Shown: positions 1 to 13,109 of the stretch, in pieces
Position numbering within the stretch: the first letter of the stretch is position 1
How the letters are laid out: every line of letters starts with the position of its first letter
Assembly: GCA_026874595.1 (NCBI GenBank)
Contig: CM049306.1
Location: 22,057,019-22,121,018 of the forward strand
DNA length: 64,000 nucleotides
From: Sipunculus nudus
Lineage: Eukaryota > Annelida > Sipuncula > Golfingiida > Sipunculidae
Reading direction: 5' to 3'
Notes under the pieces: model-generated
Told to the model about the DNA's origin: nothing
Database searches by the model: none
Seen by the model: only the letters and a program-made list of their open reading frames with translations
Translations under genes and position numbers: made by a program

Positions 1-2256
1 GCATTGTCCTAATGATGCAAAATCCAGAGTGAAGTGAGGGGCCCAGGACCACTCAGAAAGACACTGTATCCAAAGGTAATTTCAATAAACTGCAATTGCC
101 TTTTGAACCGTGAGAGGTATTAAAATAAAACTATTGTGGTATCGATATGGTGGAATATAATTAATAAAGTCTCGATGTTGATCCTCTAACATTTTGTTTA
201 TATTTGATTCTGTAAATTATGCTACAACTCTATATATGTAACATACAGAATATAATATTCGAGATAAGTAATGAAATGTACACACTTTTAACAAAGGAAC
301 GGATGCGCTGCCCCTTTAGGAGACAATCTATCGAATGGAGATGAAGGTTAGCGCGCGATAAGAATAATATGTCATCCTTATTCCATCTTGGGTTAAACGT
401 TTATATGCCTGAGGCTAATCAAATCCGTATTTCATAACCTGTCTTTAAGACATAAGACCGCATCTCTGAGTGTGTATCGAAAATTCACCTTTTAACCTTT
501 GAGTGCAATGCCTTAACCACCAGCTATGGATTATACGTCCTAGCCAGACGTCATGATCAGACTTATATCCAAAATTCATACGTTCATGATGGGGAATTAT
601 GAAAAAAAAAACTACAAAGAAGGTCGTGACTTCCTATGGGACACGATGCAGGTCAAGAATCCTGCATTTATAACTGCTTGTGGTCAATTTTACAAAACCC
701 GTTTATGCATCAGTTTTTGTATATATATTACTATTCTTCTTCTCTTAAAATAGGTTTCATCGGCTGAAAAAGGGGGATCTGGACCCCCCCCCCCCCCCCC
801 CCCAACGCCGGATCCGCTTCTTGGAAATTTATCATGAGAATAAAAAAGGAAACTGAATATACCGGCCAGACATACTTGGATCGAGTTCATATTTCTTCGT
901 CAAGACTGACACATCATGATGTATATTGAATATCATCTGGTTCTAGCGATATGTTAATTGTTTTATACATATACGCAAATCACCTTAGTCTATCACGGTA
1001 TATATCATACCCGGCGTCACTTGATTTTGTCTTTGATCGTCTGATAGCTGTTTTTCTCTATCATGTAATATTTTATTATACACAATATTTTTTTATATCA
1101 TGCAAATGATTCCGTTTTCACCCCGTTTTATCCATTATGCTCTTAAATTTCTCGAAGCATCAAACATTATTCACTGTCTTTCAGTTATATCCATTAGATC
1201 AAACCGAGTAACTCTCCATTACGCCTTTTATTCTGATATTTCTCTGAATGAAAGCCTCTCAGATTATCTCTAAAATCCTTTGATGTTATTACTTGAACTA
1301 CTTAAGCATCACGTGTTTATCCTTATTATAGTTGAGTTGGGCTCTTTGGCATTTATAACGTAATGCTCAATAAAATTTTAAAAAAAATGTCCGTATGGGG
1401 ACGCAAACCCTGCGCGGAAAATAGTGTTCAAAATTTGGTGCAATGGGATGTTATTTAAACCTGTGTTATTCCTTGGAATTTTTTAATTTAATCGTCTGTG
1501 ACGTCATGACTCGCACTCAAAAGAAGGCCATACCGTCACATGATACGTCTTAGTGTAAACATATGCGCAAAAAAACAGTAAAACACTTATTCCGGTGTTA
1601 TTTACGCTTGAATATACACCCAAATTTAACTTCTTGGAGATTTTCACAAAACCAACCAAAATGATAATTCCAATAACATCCGTGATACCTTACTTCAGAT
1701 ATCTTGTGGACACACCCATAGAATCCAGTGAAAACAGGATAATTATTTCGTGGTTAATTAAGATTTGTTTTATTTTGTGTTATACGAATATATATGATTT
1801 TGACATGAGTAAGTAATAGACAGGAGACAGGTTTTGAGACAGCACGGGATGCCGCATCGGTCCAAAAGCCCCCCCCCCCCCCCCCCCCGACTCTCCATGA
1901 AACAATGATGTGAGTTTTTTTCTGATTGTTTACACTTATAATTTAATTACTAATGCAAACCATAATATAACATGAAAAATTTGACTCAAGTGTATTCATT
2001 CATTTGTTCCCGGAAATAATTTCTGAATTTCACATGATGTAAGAGATAGGAGTTGATGCATTCCATACAAATGATAAATGACGTATTTACGACATGTATA
2101 GAATTGGAGTATGCAAAACAACCCCTCCCCCCCCCCCCCCACACACACCTTCTGAATCCGAAATATTCCGCTGAATTTTTCTTAGGGTCGCAGGTAGTGC
2201 CTCAGTTATCCCTAGCCTTTAATTTTTGTTTACAAAAGAGTAACTTATTTGCATAT
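1..2256. other. Intergenic, no gene seen
   Basis: AT-rich sequence with only short chance reading frames. It contains a 20-base C run at 784-803, a 20-base C run at 1869-1888, a 14-base C run at 2127-2140, and the half-element described at 760-835. I see no splice-flanked exon, tRNA or recognisable protein similarity. Confidence 0.6.
760..835. repeat. Half of a hAT-like short repeat with a C-run core
   Basis: The segment reads CGGCTGAAAAAGGGGG, then a 20-base C run, then GGATCCGCTTCTT. The same pieces in the opposite orientation occur in the complete short element at 36885-37051, so this is probably one terminal half of the same family. The C run is a likely slippage product. The outer boundary on the low-coordinate side is not visible. 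Confidence 0.45.
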
Positions 2257-3000
2257 TGTTACAGGTATCTGTTTTATTGTGCGCAGGAGTGTTGCATGTG
2301 TCTGTTGACATTCTGATTCGTGTAGCGCAGGCATGGTTCATTGCTATTGGAACCTCGCATGTTTAGCGCTGTCTTACGTGTGAGGTCTGAAGCGGAGAGA
2401 CACAGCGTTCTTTATTCTAGATGTTTCAGGTCTGTTCATGTCCGTGTTTATTGTTCTTTGGAATAATCCGTTTCTAGAATTTTCGGGTGAGAAGCTATAA
2501 ATTAGGGGCTGTGTTTAGAGCCTGCAGAAAGGAAAATACCAGCGAGCACTATGAATGTTACTTTCTCATCAGTTTTGGTAACTTTTCCGATAATTGCAGT
2601 GGTGTCAGATATTCAACGCACTAAATACAGATTTAATACGGACTGTCTCCAGTTTGCCTATGGATTATTACCATTTACGTGTATTATTGATTTTAAAGGA
2701 TTGTTGTTGAGCTGTGAAAATCGTGGTACCCAGAATCAAAGCCTAGGATCTGGACACTCTGTTACTATAAATTTTATTTTTATACTGTGTAATTGTATTG
2801 ATGTAGTGTATTACAATGTTAGTATTGTTCTAAGAATAAATTATAATTATTTGTTAACAAAAAAAAACACTGAATTCTTTATTCATTCCCCTAGACATTT
2901 CACGCTGCCTAGTGTTACAGAATCTGATTTTTTTTATCTCCGTAACAAAATTTGTGCTGATCACGATTACTGTGATATGTTGTTAAAAGGTTCCGTAACA
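2257..3000 (+). mobile_element. Solo LTR (family A copy 1)
   Basis: Begins TGTTACAGG and ends CCGTAACA, a 6-bp terminal inverted repeat, and is flanked on both sides by the 4-bp direct repeat ATAT (2253-2256 and 3001-3004), which marks an integration event. Inside are a TATA-like promoter (CTATAAATTAGGGGC near 2495) and the poly(A) signal AATAAA near 2836. It is homologous along its length to the LTRs at 11927, 21471, 32718 and 40190. No internal retrotransposon sequence adjoins it, so it is a solo LTR left by LTR-LTR recombination. The 161-codon open frame from 2551 lies wholly inside the LTR, is not conserved in the other copies and is unlikely to be coding. Confidence 0.8.
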
Positions 3001-3959
3001 ATATTTAAAAAAATTGTTCATACAATTCAATCGTAATTATTCTCGAATATTTTTTTTTATATTTTCCAAGAAAGAATATAAATTTTTGTAGTAAAATTTG
3101 AATCTTTAGCACTGTCATAGACTTATGTGAAATTTATATGAACTTAACAGTGATGTTCCTTATTCGAAGGAGGGGTCGCCTTGTACGTGGTTTAATTTTG
3201 GTCTATCGCTGGCAGCTAAAATAAATTGACTCACGCAGAGGTTTCTGGTCTACCTTGATAATTGGGGACGTAGGGTTACAATACCGCTATATTATAGTCC
3301 GGAGAACCAGCGGGCACGTTCTATTAGCTTCACATTGGTTCTGTTAAAGCAGGATCTAGGAGCGTTGGTCCCCGGCTATACCAGCAACATCATAATAAGG
3401 ACTTAAGCAAGGTAGTCAGACCGGCACAGCAGCCTTGGCTTATCACCTACGTTTACGAAGGCTGTTCAGTTGTTGAGATTAGGTGCATGATCAGTGTCCT
3501 TTTTGCATTTATTTGTTGAATTTCAATGTTACATAGTGAAGATATGGCATATGGGTAAAGGAATTATCGGTGATTTTTTTCAGGTTGATCGATAATATTA
3601 ATGTTCGGATCCAGAACTGGATCAAAGCTTATTAGTCCCGAATTCGGCCTGCTTTTCAATCCATTTGAAACACAATATCTCCAAAAGTTATTCGATCCCG
3701 TCCCACAATTTGATCATTTCTTCCACGGCCCATTGTTCACCCTTCCACGAAGTTCCTCGTTAATGAAATACTTTGAGGTAATATTTGGCCAAATTACGTC
3801 ACAGAGACGTCGTTCTGACAGAAACGCAGTGTAAGAACAGCAGTGATTTAACCTCGCCTCAGTGACATCACCAGTGACGTCAATTTATCTTCAAGGGTGG
3901 GGGGGGGGGGGGGGGGGGGGGTGACTCCCAGGCATGGGAGGGTAGTCAACAGTTTTTCT

Positions 3960-4009
<50 letters not shown>

Positions 4010-7000
4010 TACATATATATAAATTAATATACATACATATATATACATGTATTCATAAAAATATATATATATATTATATATTTATATATTTATATATTAC
4101 TGAACGGGTTTGATTGCCATTCAAGGATCAAAGTCCTCGATACATAAAATAGAGCTACTTTAAGTTCATTAAAATGCATCAGTGTATTTATGTCACTACT
4201 AGAATCTTTTATTGTCTCTGTGACACATTTCAGATTTATTACAATGAATTGGTTGAATTTTGTTTGTTTCATATAAATATTACTCCTGAATAATTGTATT
4301 CAGAATCAAGAGGTAATGAGTGAAAGTCTCAGCAACTTGCACCGCGCTTTATATCCTTGGCGCAAAACTAGCTGTGTTCAATGATTTAGTATGGTAATGT
4401 GGTAAAAGGGTACTATTATTTGACGCCCAAGAGGCTGATCCATTATATCAAGGGAAAGACAGAATCATTCAACATGAAAATATTTTTTTCAATTAATCTG
4501 ACACGCACTCGAGCCCATTTAAACGTGTCAGTGGAGAATGCGAATCAGGGGAACCATAGCGCACGTGACTGGGTGGAGTTACTTTTATAATCCGGGCTGA
4601 CATGTTTCTCATTCATTACGTGACAATCAATAACCCGGTATCGCTAGCTGATAATTGAATGTATCTCGTACATCAATCTGGAATGTCCCGGAAACGGCAC
4701 AGTAGGTGTCACCTATAAACGATAAATCATAACCAAAACTATCTTTTATCAATTTCTTTTCAGTTATAAAAACGTGCAGGAGTTATTGAAGAAAATTATC
4801 GAATTCCATCGATTTAAAAAAAAATAGGTTTGGTCTGGTGACCAGACTATAAAGGTCAGAGAAACTATTTAAATGATACCGAAAATAAAAAATAACAGAT
4901 TACTGTTTGGGTCAACTTTGACTGATAATAATTTTATATAATAACATTACCGAGAGCTCTATATGAGAGATAATTTAAACATTTTCAGAACTGCTTATAT
5001 AGTTTTGCTTTCGTTTATAAAGATTTAAGTTAGGTTCCTCAATAAGATATTTAGGAATAAGATAATAATAAAATTAATCATTCAAGACAATTAAAGGGAG
5101 AACCGCTTCCTTAGATAAAGTAAGAAAATTAAAGTTCTTTAAAAAATGCTGACTTTACTAGCATGCAGGGGATTCATATATGTGAATGTCATTTAATACA
5201 TATAACGGAAGCCTTTTCAGAAACCAAGCAGATAATGAATAGTTAATGGAGATATCGGGTTCTTTTTTTTCATAAGGGATTCTGATAAATATTATCTAGG
5301 ATAATGCAAAATTGGATGATAATATCCTACATGTACTGCTGGCTATATGCTTATGTCAGTAGCATTCATTGGATCATTAATAAGGCCGCGTATCTCTGCT
5401 TATTCGCCAGTGGGGAATATTTTCAAGCTGCCGTTTTATATAAAATATCGATATATCCTTTCCTTGGGTTCAATCCTATCACGGTAACGACAGATTTATG
5501 CTAACTGGAAATCTCGTGTAGGTGCCGTGGCCTCATTCCTTGCTATTAGAGGTCGATGCGTTTACTCGGTAAATGATTTCCTCATTGGATACTGGCAGCG
5601 TTTTCCCACAAGCTACGACCTTTCTGGAATTGGTTGTCCTGGAAGCCACAGTACATTCACCTAACCAATTTAATCGTAATCGCTGGAAAAATAATATAGT
5701 TTAGATATATGCAGTTTTTCTTAATACGCGTTTTCAGCATGCAACATGATGGACCATGCCATATTGTAAATCAGATTTAGGCGGTCAACTTAAAGTTGTT
5801 TTTGAAATCTAATATACAAAAAAATTATGACCAATCATTCATTTTATGACTATGACTAGAAACAACAATTTTTCGGATCTATTTCTAAGTGATTATTATG
5901 TATAAACAAACCAAGATAGCGTAACGTAATTTTTTTTATACTACCTGTTCCTTTAATATCAAGCTGCGTAAAACAATGAACCACTTTGTTTTATATATGA
6001 GACCCGTGAGATACATTGAGAAATTATAAATATGTCTAAATGTGCCTGAATACCCGGCCTGGATCAACCATTCAAACTGAGTTATACTACAGTGCAACGA
6101 GGCTTAAGGAAATACGGGTTTACCTGGTCAGCTGCTAAACAAAAACTGTCCATTTTCACCTCTGTATGGGGCTGTCTCTATCCGGGGACAACATCCCATG
6201 TAATATTGTTAAATATTCCTATAAATCCAAAATATATTATGCTTATTCAAATTACTTCCAAATGTTACGGATTGTTTCTCGGGCATTACCCGATAACCTT
6301 TTATTAAAATCCGTTGACATCTTTTTTCTACAAGACAAACTAACCAACGAAAGAAAATAGTAGGGAAAATAGTACCTTCGTGGCTGAGGTATAATAAATA
6401 TTACGTCTGAATATAGACCTCCTCAAACGTTTTTCGTAAAATTAACCATGCATCTGTACAAAATATTCCAATAAAATAAATTACAAGGAACATTCGTTTG
6501 TGGTGCGTCTCTGTGAAGGCTGAACAAAAAAAGGTAAACCTGTTGTTTTGTTATTGCTTTAAATGTCTGTCTTCTAAATCGATTTTACCAGACAGGATAG
6601 TGATTTTTTGTGTCTGTTGTCAGACCTTTAAAGCATTAACCACTGAGTCATACATATTAACAAGTCACTGGGGTACGTATTTATTAGTAGCTGACAGACT
6701 GCGCCACATGACGTTCCCGTGATAAATATTTGAAATCCTTTCAGGCTGACTAGTTCAAAAACATTCTTTAAATGTGTTTCGCCGGGTAAACATGTCAGTT
6801 TCAGGTGAAATCAACAAATAATTGAGGTCGATGACCCTTAGTGTTCAGGTGCATATTGTCAGTTTCAGACGAATTGAACACATTTGGTAAAGGTGGTTTG
6901 GCGTGGGGGGTCAGTTACTGGACGTCCGCCTGGCATTTACAGGTGCACTAAGACGAAAATTAGCAAATTCATTAACTGAAGTGCAGCCGTCGGGATAGGA

Positions 7001-8193
7001 TCTTTTGGTGATCTAAGAACGATTGTTGATGTTATGTGGGTTTAACTTCATATTTTAGCCATAAACATTTCCTAGGCACCGTGCTATCTATACACCAATG
7101 TTGATATATTATATTTTAAATCTATAAAATGCTCCTTCATGACATCGTGATCCTGCATATATATTTATCCATTTTCACTTTAAAGCCCCTTTCTGTCTGA
7201 ACTTTGTATTTACAGATTTGTTTAGGAAGTAAAGTAAAGTGGTTTTTCATCTGAATAATCTATTTTCCTGTTCTAATGCAGAACTCTTCGAAAAGCATTT
7301 AATCTGGTCTGTGATTGCAACCCGCTGAAAAGAAATTTATGCAGTTTATAATTACCATAATAAACCAGTGATTATCTTCATGGAACAGGCCATTTAACGG
7401 GTCGGCCGAGTACAAATAATTTTCAGATTTAATTTTCTCTCCGACAAAGGGCTTTGTAAATGCTAAACAATGTGCTTCTCTGTCACCAGGGAAAAACCAA
7501 TAACTCGACAGAATGCAGTTATTTCAGAAAAGAAAGGTTTCGGCCTTGGCTAATTATAGAATAACAGAGGGGAGACACCTTAACACTGGGCAGAATCTAT
7601 ATTAACGAGAGGTATAGACAGACTACACATATACCTCTGCAAGAATTTGAATCAATGTTTTGTGTGTGCTACAGATAAAAAAGTGTGTCACAACAGTTCA
7701 ACAGCTTCATTGTTGGATGACTGGCTGTAGAAAAAGCGTATTATAAATGAATTTCTCTCCCCTTTGTCAGGGATATCTATTTGGCCTACCGCGAAATGGT
7801 AAAGAATCCTTTAAAATATATCATTAATAATCCATATTATCTTGAAAACTTAATCCTTGAATCCATGGGTATTACCGTAGCCTTCCAACAACATTTATTA
7901 CCGTCTGTTCATATATAACGTAAAGAGTACAGTCGCTGACAGAAAAAAACAAAAAAAAATAATGACGAGACAATGACGTTAAAGCTATAATTCTCTAGGA
8001 AGGTATTAAAATGTGGCCAAATCATTTAATTACTTAACACCAAGTATAAGTAAGACGCCCCTGACTTGTAAGTAAGACGCCCTTGACTATCTTTTAGAAC
8101 TTAAAGTGACGTTTAAATGTTGAGAAGTCAGGGTTATTCATTTAAAATCTGCGGTGATGGTGTCTCAAAAAGATGTAAATAAATTTCAGTGAT
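3001..8193. other. Intergenic, no gene seen
   Basis: No convincing coding region, RNA gene or element. A 23-base G run (3899-3921) is followed by a TA microsatellite (3964-4005) and more TA-rich sequence to about 4098. The remainder is AT-rich with scattered short frames. The 5' non-coding exon and promoter of the downstream GPCR gene may lie here, but I could not place them. Confidence 0.5.
3899..4098. repeat. G23 run and TA microsatellite
   Basis: Twenty-three consecutive G at 3899-3921, then about 20 TA units at 3964-4005, then degenerate TA/ATAC sequence to about 4098. These are simple repeats whose lengths are unreliable in assembly. Confidence 0.9.
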
Positions 8194-8240
8194 TTGATGA
8201 TGCATCTCGATACCTCTGTTCACCTGTTTTATCTTTTTTC

Positions 8241-8243
8241 CAG
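8241..8243 (+). other. Probable 3' splice acceptor before the GPCR start codon
   Basis: A pyrimidine-rich tract (8226-8240, mostly T) ends in CAG, followed after four bases by ATGATGGAG. This is a strong 3' splice site. It implies that the GPCR mRNA has at least one upstream non-coding exon, and that the open frame upstream of 8244 is intron rather than protein. The matching donor was not identified. Confidence 0.65.
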
Positions 8244-8247
8244 GTGC

Positions 8248-9435
8248 ATGATGGAGTACCACGGAGGTTATTACGAGCCGGGTCAAGCCAATATCTCGAT
8301 CCTTCTCCAACAGCCAAATGTCTCATTTCCATGGAACAACACACTATCGGAGCACTTAATATCCATGTTAAACGAGCCACAAGTACCGAAAGCGTTGGAT
8401 ATTAGTTTAATATGGCTTCAACAGTACTACACTCCGGTCATACTGATGGTCGGCTTCTTGGGAAATGCTTATACAGTGGCCGCCTTTCAGGTGACGAAAT
8501 TGAGGACCAATCCTAGCACGCCGTACTTGACTGGGCTAGCACTCTCTGATTGCATCTTCGTGGTTGTTTTGTTCTTGCTCTGGCTCAATACGTTTGATGT
8601 CGATGTCCAGAACAGGCCTGGCTGGTGTCAGTTTTTCACTTTGGTTACACATATGGCACGTTTTATGTCACCTTGGTATGTTTTCTGTTTTACATTACAA
8701 CGCTATGTTGTTCAGAGAGTGCCAGTTAAGGCGAGAATATTCGCCAGTTTAATCTTCAATATGATAGTCACGACCGGGGTTGCAATTCTTGCGTTGGTAG
8801 TGTTTTTCAACATCAGCTTAACCGTTGCCACGATATACTTTGAACAAGAAGTGCCCATGTGCTTGCCGCAAGTCGAGTTCCTTGCGGCACTTCGGATTTT
8901 GGACCACATTGATGTTTTGCTCAACTGTGTATTCCTGTATACTGCCTTAATCACTATGATCGTGTTAACAATGCGCCATCTGAAGGGTATAATGTCGCGA
9001 AGACGATCTATGTTTAGGGTAACTTCAGATATTGACGCCACCTCCCTCACTGGGCGTAACAAATGGACCACTCGAGTTGAACTACGCCTTACGAAGACTC
9101 TCTTGGGCGTTGCCACCGTATTTGTATTGCTGACTTTGCCTACCCAGGTCATGAGAGTGATATACACCATTGAAACATTCAGGCAGGGATACTATCTACC
9201 AAACGCTACGTATGTTGCCTCACAAAAGCTGTGTCATTTCATTGGAAACTTTCGGTTTTGTGTGAACGTGTTTATCTATGGTGTGTGCTTGAGGGATTTC
9301 CGCAAGGGTCTAATGCATTTGCTCCATAAAGTTTACAACTGCAACTATTGCAGAAAGAGAACGGTTCCTGATTTTCAAATACAACGGCTTCATTTGACCG
9401 CCTTGGATGCTACAGTTGGTATTTTATTCAAATAA
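8248..9435 (+). CDS. Class A (rhodopsin-like) G-protein-coupled receptor, neuropeptide-receptor type
   Basis: Plasma-membrane seven-helix receptor, probably for a peptide ligand; the ligand is unknown. The product is 395 residues from the ATG at 8248, chosen because it directly follows the acceptor at 8241-8243. The in-frame ATG at 8194 would add 18 residues read from intron. The extracellular N-terminus has sequons at N15, N24 and N30. TM1 carries GN at 72-73, TM2 LALSD at 97-101 and TM3 LQRYV at 150-154. C127 and C205 can form the usual TM3-ECL2 disulfide. TM6 contains LLTLP (294-298), and TM7 ends NVFIY (340-344), followed by LRDFRKGL as helix 8. The DRY motif is QRY and NPxxY is NVFIY, both changed as in many divergent invertebrate neuropeptide receptors. 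The coding region is a single exon, with no frame damage, so it looks functional. Membership of class A is clear; the subfamily (FMRFamide/TRH-like) is a guess. Confidence 0.85.
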   Translation: MMEYHGGYYEPGQANISILLQQPNVSFPWNNTLSEHLISMLNEPQVPKALDISLIWLQQYYTPVILMVGFLGNAYTVAAFQVTKLRTNPSTPYLTGLALSDCIFVVVLFLLWLNTFDVDVQNRPGWCQFFTLVTHMARFMSPWYVFCFTLQRYVVQRVPVKARIFASLIFNMIVTTGVAILALVVFFNISLTVATIYFEQEVPMCLPQVEFLAALRILDHIDVLLNCVFLYTALITMIVLTMRHLKGIMSRRRSMFRVTSDIDATSLTGRNKWTTRVELRLTKTLLGVATVFVLLTLPTQVMRVIYTIETFRQGYYLPNATYVASQKLCHFIGNFRFCVNVFIYGVCLRDFRKGLMHLLHKVYNCNYCRKRTVPDFQIQRLHLTALDATVGILFK

Positions 9436-9436
9436 A
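9431..9436 (+). promoter_or_regulatory. AATAAA overlapping the GPCR stop codon
   Basis: The bases AATAAA span the TAA stop at 9433-9435. If used, the 3' UTR would be only a few tens of bases. Further AATAAA hexamers lie downstream (for example near 9804), so the true polyadenylation site cannot be chosen from sequence alone. Confidence 0.35.
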
Positions 9437-11926
9437 GAAAAAAGGGCTATAATAAGGAACGATATAAACTCAGATATTGTGACGGAAACCTGCTGTTGGA
9501 CCATATAAAGATAGCCTTGAATATTCGACACTTGTTTCTATTTTAAATTGTTTACCAACTGTGCCTCGGAAAGAACACGATAACGTGTTCTGTGGTATCT
9601 GATTTACGCGCACCACATCAGAATAACAGACTGGACTGAACACGTACCCGTAAGGCCGGAAGAAACTGTAATGTAATAATATGCACACCTTGCAAATAGA
9701 ATTCACACTAAGTCACTTGTTTCAATGGGATGGACGTTGTTTTGCACAGAGTTACCTCCCTATTTTATTCACAATTATATATACGTAACAATTGGAAAAA
9801 GTTAAATAAACACTCGAAAATATATAGTCAACGGACAAACAAACAAAAATATAACGCTAATGTAGTAATATGTTGCAGACGCACGATTCGGGAAACATAA
9901 AATATGATGCCTGCCTACTTAATTATCTAAAACTGGGTACACACCAATTCGCCATGACAAAAGTTGTCCACCTATGCATGATCTATAAGTGGTTCGAGCT
10001 GCGACAATAAATATTCCGTTACAAATAAAAATTAACCTTGATATGTCCTTTCATCTCATATAAATGCATTTGTATCCAAGTGAAGTTCGTTTTTGTACTT
10101 TGTTTCATTAAGTCAAGAGTTTTTACAAGAATGGCTTGGATCAAGGTCACCTTTGTTTAAGTATTTGCCTTTAACCCGGTATACAGTCTCCGACTGTTTT
10201 ATCTGATCTTTGACCATTGTTACTTAAAATTGTTAACTGAAATCTGTGGACCCGCCACTGTTCCGTGTGCAGCAAGGAAACAGTCTAGACGGTAATCTGT
10301 GTACTACAACCCTATACAATTGCCTAACACCTGCCTTTAGATTAGATATTCTGGGACTCTGCACATTTTTAATGAATGTCAAGAATTCCAATTTTGTTTA
10401 ACACACGACGACTTAATTAGCGTTGCAGACTTCCGAAACAAAGGTACTCCATCGCTGCAGAGATTTCATTTAATTGGTTTACCGGTCTTTTCCAAGAACA
10501 CACGTGACTCCGGCAATCAGAGGTTACATTCTGAAACTTAGAAAAGAACAAAGTAAAATATCGTAAATATCGTTACTTCATCATGATAAAAAAATATTTT
10601 TAAGGAGCCGTAAAATTTGTAGGTTGGAAATTTAAAAATTTAGTGCACAATATTGATGAAACATAAAACTGTCCCAAAATATATGGTTAACAGTAAAATT
10701 TGATTTCCTGACAGTTTCTAATATGTGTCGCACGTAAGTGGTGACATTTCATTATTGTCTTTTAAACAATATGCGCCAAAAATACTGTACAACATTCAGC
10801 TGTACCATAAAAATATCTTAAAGAACATGAAACAAGACTGATCATGGAAGAACTGCGTAGGAGTACTGAGTGGGGCCCTTTTTTTCTTTTTCTTAGACCA
10901 ATAAAAATATAAAACTGAAAACATAAATACTTAGATATTTTGAAATGTAGCAACCCAGTTCAAGTATTTTAATTTCAGTATCTGGTATTTATCAGTTCTA
11001 GTACTTTATTGAGTAATATTTGATGGTTACATTTAAAAATAGTGAAAAAGGGAAACGAAGCAAATTACAAGCAGGGGTTCTCCTTGAGCGCCAAGAAGAA
11101 AAGTCTCTTGGCTTAAACGTTCACCCATAAAATGACATGGAGCCATCACTGCTGGTACCTTTAACATTTGTCATAAAACGAAAGTCATTTTTTGCATGAT
11201 TATGGAATAATATTGAAACTGCCACATGCAATTAAAGAGTGAACCAAATGCTATAAACATGCAAATTTGTTGCACTGTGGCTTTTATTTTGTGAGTAAAA
11301 TAAAAAACAGAGCAACCTGTTCAGGCAACACGCAGGGCGGTTCAAGTGCTGAACTTAACAATATACAAAATGCCAAATTTTCAAATTTGGAGAACATATT
11401 ACTTATTGGTTTAAGAGGGAAAAATAGATATATAATTGAAGCGGATACTTTTGTATATGGTTTAATGTCTTTTTCTTCTTCAGTTTGGCCGCCCCTCAGG
11501 GCACACCCACACACACACACATATATATATGCACCTCTTATACCATCATATGGAGACCCGTGTAATTGCTGCATCTTCCACAGTAATGACAAAACTGATA
11601 GATTCACGACATTAAAACAAAAATCAGGAACAACGGACTTTCCACAATTTCCTACAGCTATTTCAGGTTGATTCACATTCATAAAATAAGTTGTCTGGGC
11701 ATTTTATTGTCTCTGATGAACTGCATGTTTACTCCACGTGCTTCCCCGCAAAATGATGATCGATATCTGCTAGAATGAGGTGGCATGATGTTAGCACACA
11801 GAAATGCCCATGAGGCAACTAGGTTTATGTGTCCACTTGTACGTTTACGCATACGTTTTCATACCTGTCGCTACATGATCCAAAAAGTTTATCGAAAAAA
11901 TTCAGCATAATGCTGGACAGCACTTT
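9437..11926. other. Intergenic, no gene seen
   Basis: AT-rich sequence containing only chance frames. A short CA/TA tract lies at 11507-11528. The overlapping frames of about 130 codons on both strands near 11270-11680 show no domain, splice context or repeat homology and are treated as chance. Confidence 0.5.
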
Positions 11927-12744
11927 TGTTACAGGTGCTCTTTTTGTTGTGTGACACGGGCGTAACTCGTGTTGTGGCACTCGTGTCTTGCCGCGTATTG
12001 CATTCTCTGTTTAATCCGTACTGGTTGAACTCTCGTTGTCATGCTAGCTTGGGGCTTTCTCGCCTGGCGGAGATCACGTATGAAACCTGGTATGTAGAGA
12101 CACACACAGCGATGGTCTTCTAGATGATTCCTGTAACGCGTGTTTACTGTGTTGTGTAAGATCTTTTAGACTGTTCGAGAAGTGGAAAATTCTCGGCTTG
12201 GGGTAAAGAGTATGTAAAGGGGCTGTGTTTAAGAGCCGAGGGAGAGCAGCAGAGAAGATTTCCAGCGGACACAGAAGCGTGTGTGTCAGTTTCTTGGACC
12301 ATATCCGACGAGTGCGGCAATTATAGATTTTCGTCAGACTTTCTCCTGGATTTTGTGCATTTGGTCTTCAGTTTATTTTCTGGATTGTTACAAGAGCTTT
12401 ACACTGGACTGTCATTCTCCGAGAGTATACATTTAAAGAACATATTGTTGTGACGGTGGTGGTATCCAGGTAATGTGCACTTCGTGTATTTTACTGTGTG
12501 ATTGTATTGATTTGTTGTTATACCGCTGTTTTACTGTATAATTGTATTGATTTAGTGTATTGTAATGTTAGAGTTGTTTTAAGAATAATCTATGGATATT
12601 TGTTAACAAAAAACACTGACTTCTTTATTCATTCCCCTAGACATTTCAAGCTGTCTAGAGTTACAGAATCTGATTTTTTTTTCTCCATTACAAAATTTGT
12701 GTTCATCACGCATACGTGATCTGTTTATATTAGTTTCCTTAAAA
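11927..12744 (+). mobile_element. Solo LTR (family A copy 2)
   Basis: Begins TGTTACAGG and ends at a decayed form of the family terminus (CCTTAAAA). The direct repeat CTTT flanks it at 11923-11926 and 12745-12748. Internal landmarks shared with the other copies are TCTCGGCTTGGGG, a TATA-box equivalent (GTATGTAAAGGGGCTGTG near 12209), the string ACTGTCATTCTCCGAGAGTA, the poly(A) region near 12584 and CATTCCCCTAGACATTTCA near 12629. No gag or pol adjoins it. Confidence 0.8.
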
Positions 12745-13109
12745 CTTTCCACAAATATGTATTTCATATTTCGTTGCACAGGCTTTAACCGTACAAGGGA
12801 ACAAACATGTAGCTTTTGAGTAAGTACACTAACGAGAGTAGACAAAAAAATATAGTGAGAACGTGCGTTCATACATATGCAACCTTGCCGGATGTATTGA
12901 ATACAAGATTCAGACGTAAAATCGCCTTTTCTCCATACAAACGGTTTTACTTTATCAAAATAACCTTTAATAATAACTGACCATTATTTTCAAAGATAGC
13001 TGAACGAGTGCCTACCAAAAATTCACACACCGGTGTATAGATTTCAGAGCAACACCTCCAACCGCCGCCCCCCCCCCCCACCACCACCCTGCTCTAGTTC
13101 ACCAAGAGA

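Noticed and set aside
2551-3036. 161-codon open frame on the + strand
   Set aside because: It lies almost entirely within a solo LTR, crosses the LTR end and is not conserved in the other four LTR copies.
8194-8247. Upstream in-frame ATG giving a 413-residue GPCR
   Set aside because: The extra 18 residues are read through a polypyrimidine tract and splice acceptor, so they are probably intronic.
8712-9170. 152-codon frame on the minus strand
   Set aside because: Antisense shadow of the GPCR coding exon, with no domain of its own.
11267-11682. Overlapping frames of about 130 codons on both strands
   Set aside because: No domain, no splice sites of note, and part of the frame is a CA/TA tract.
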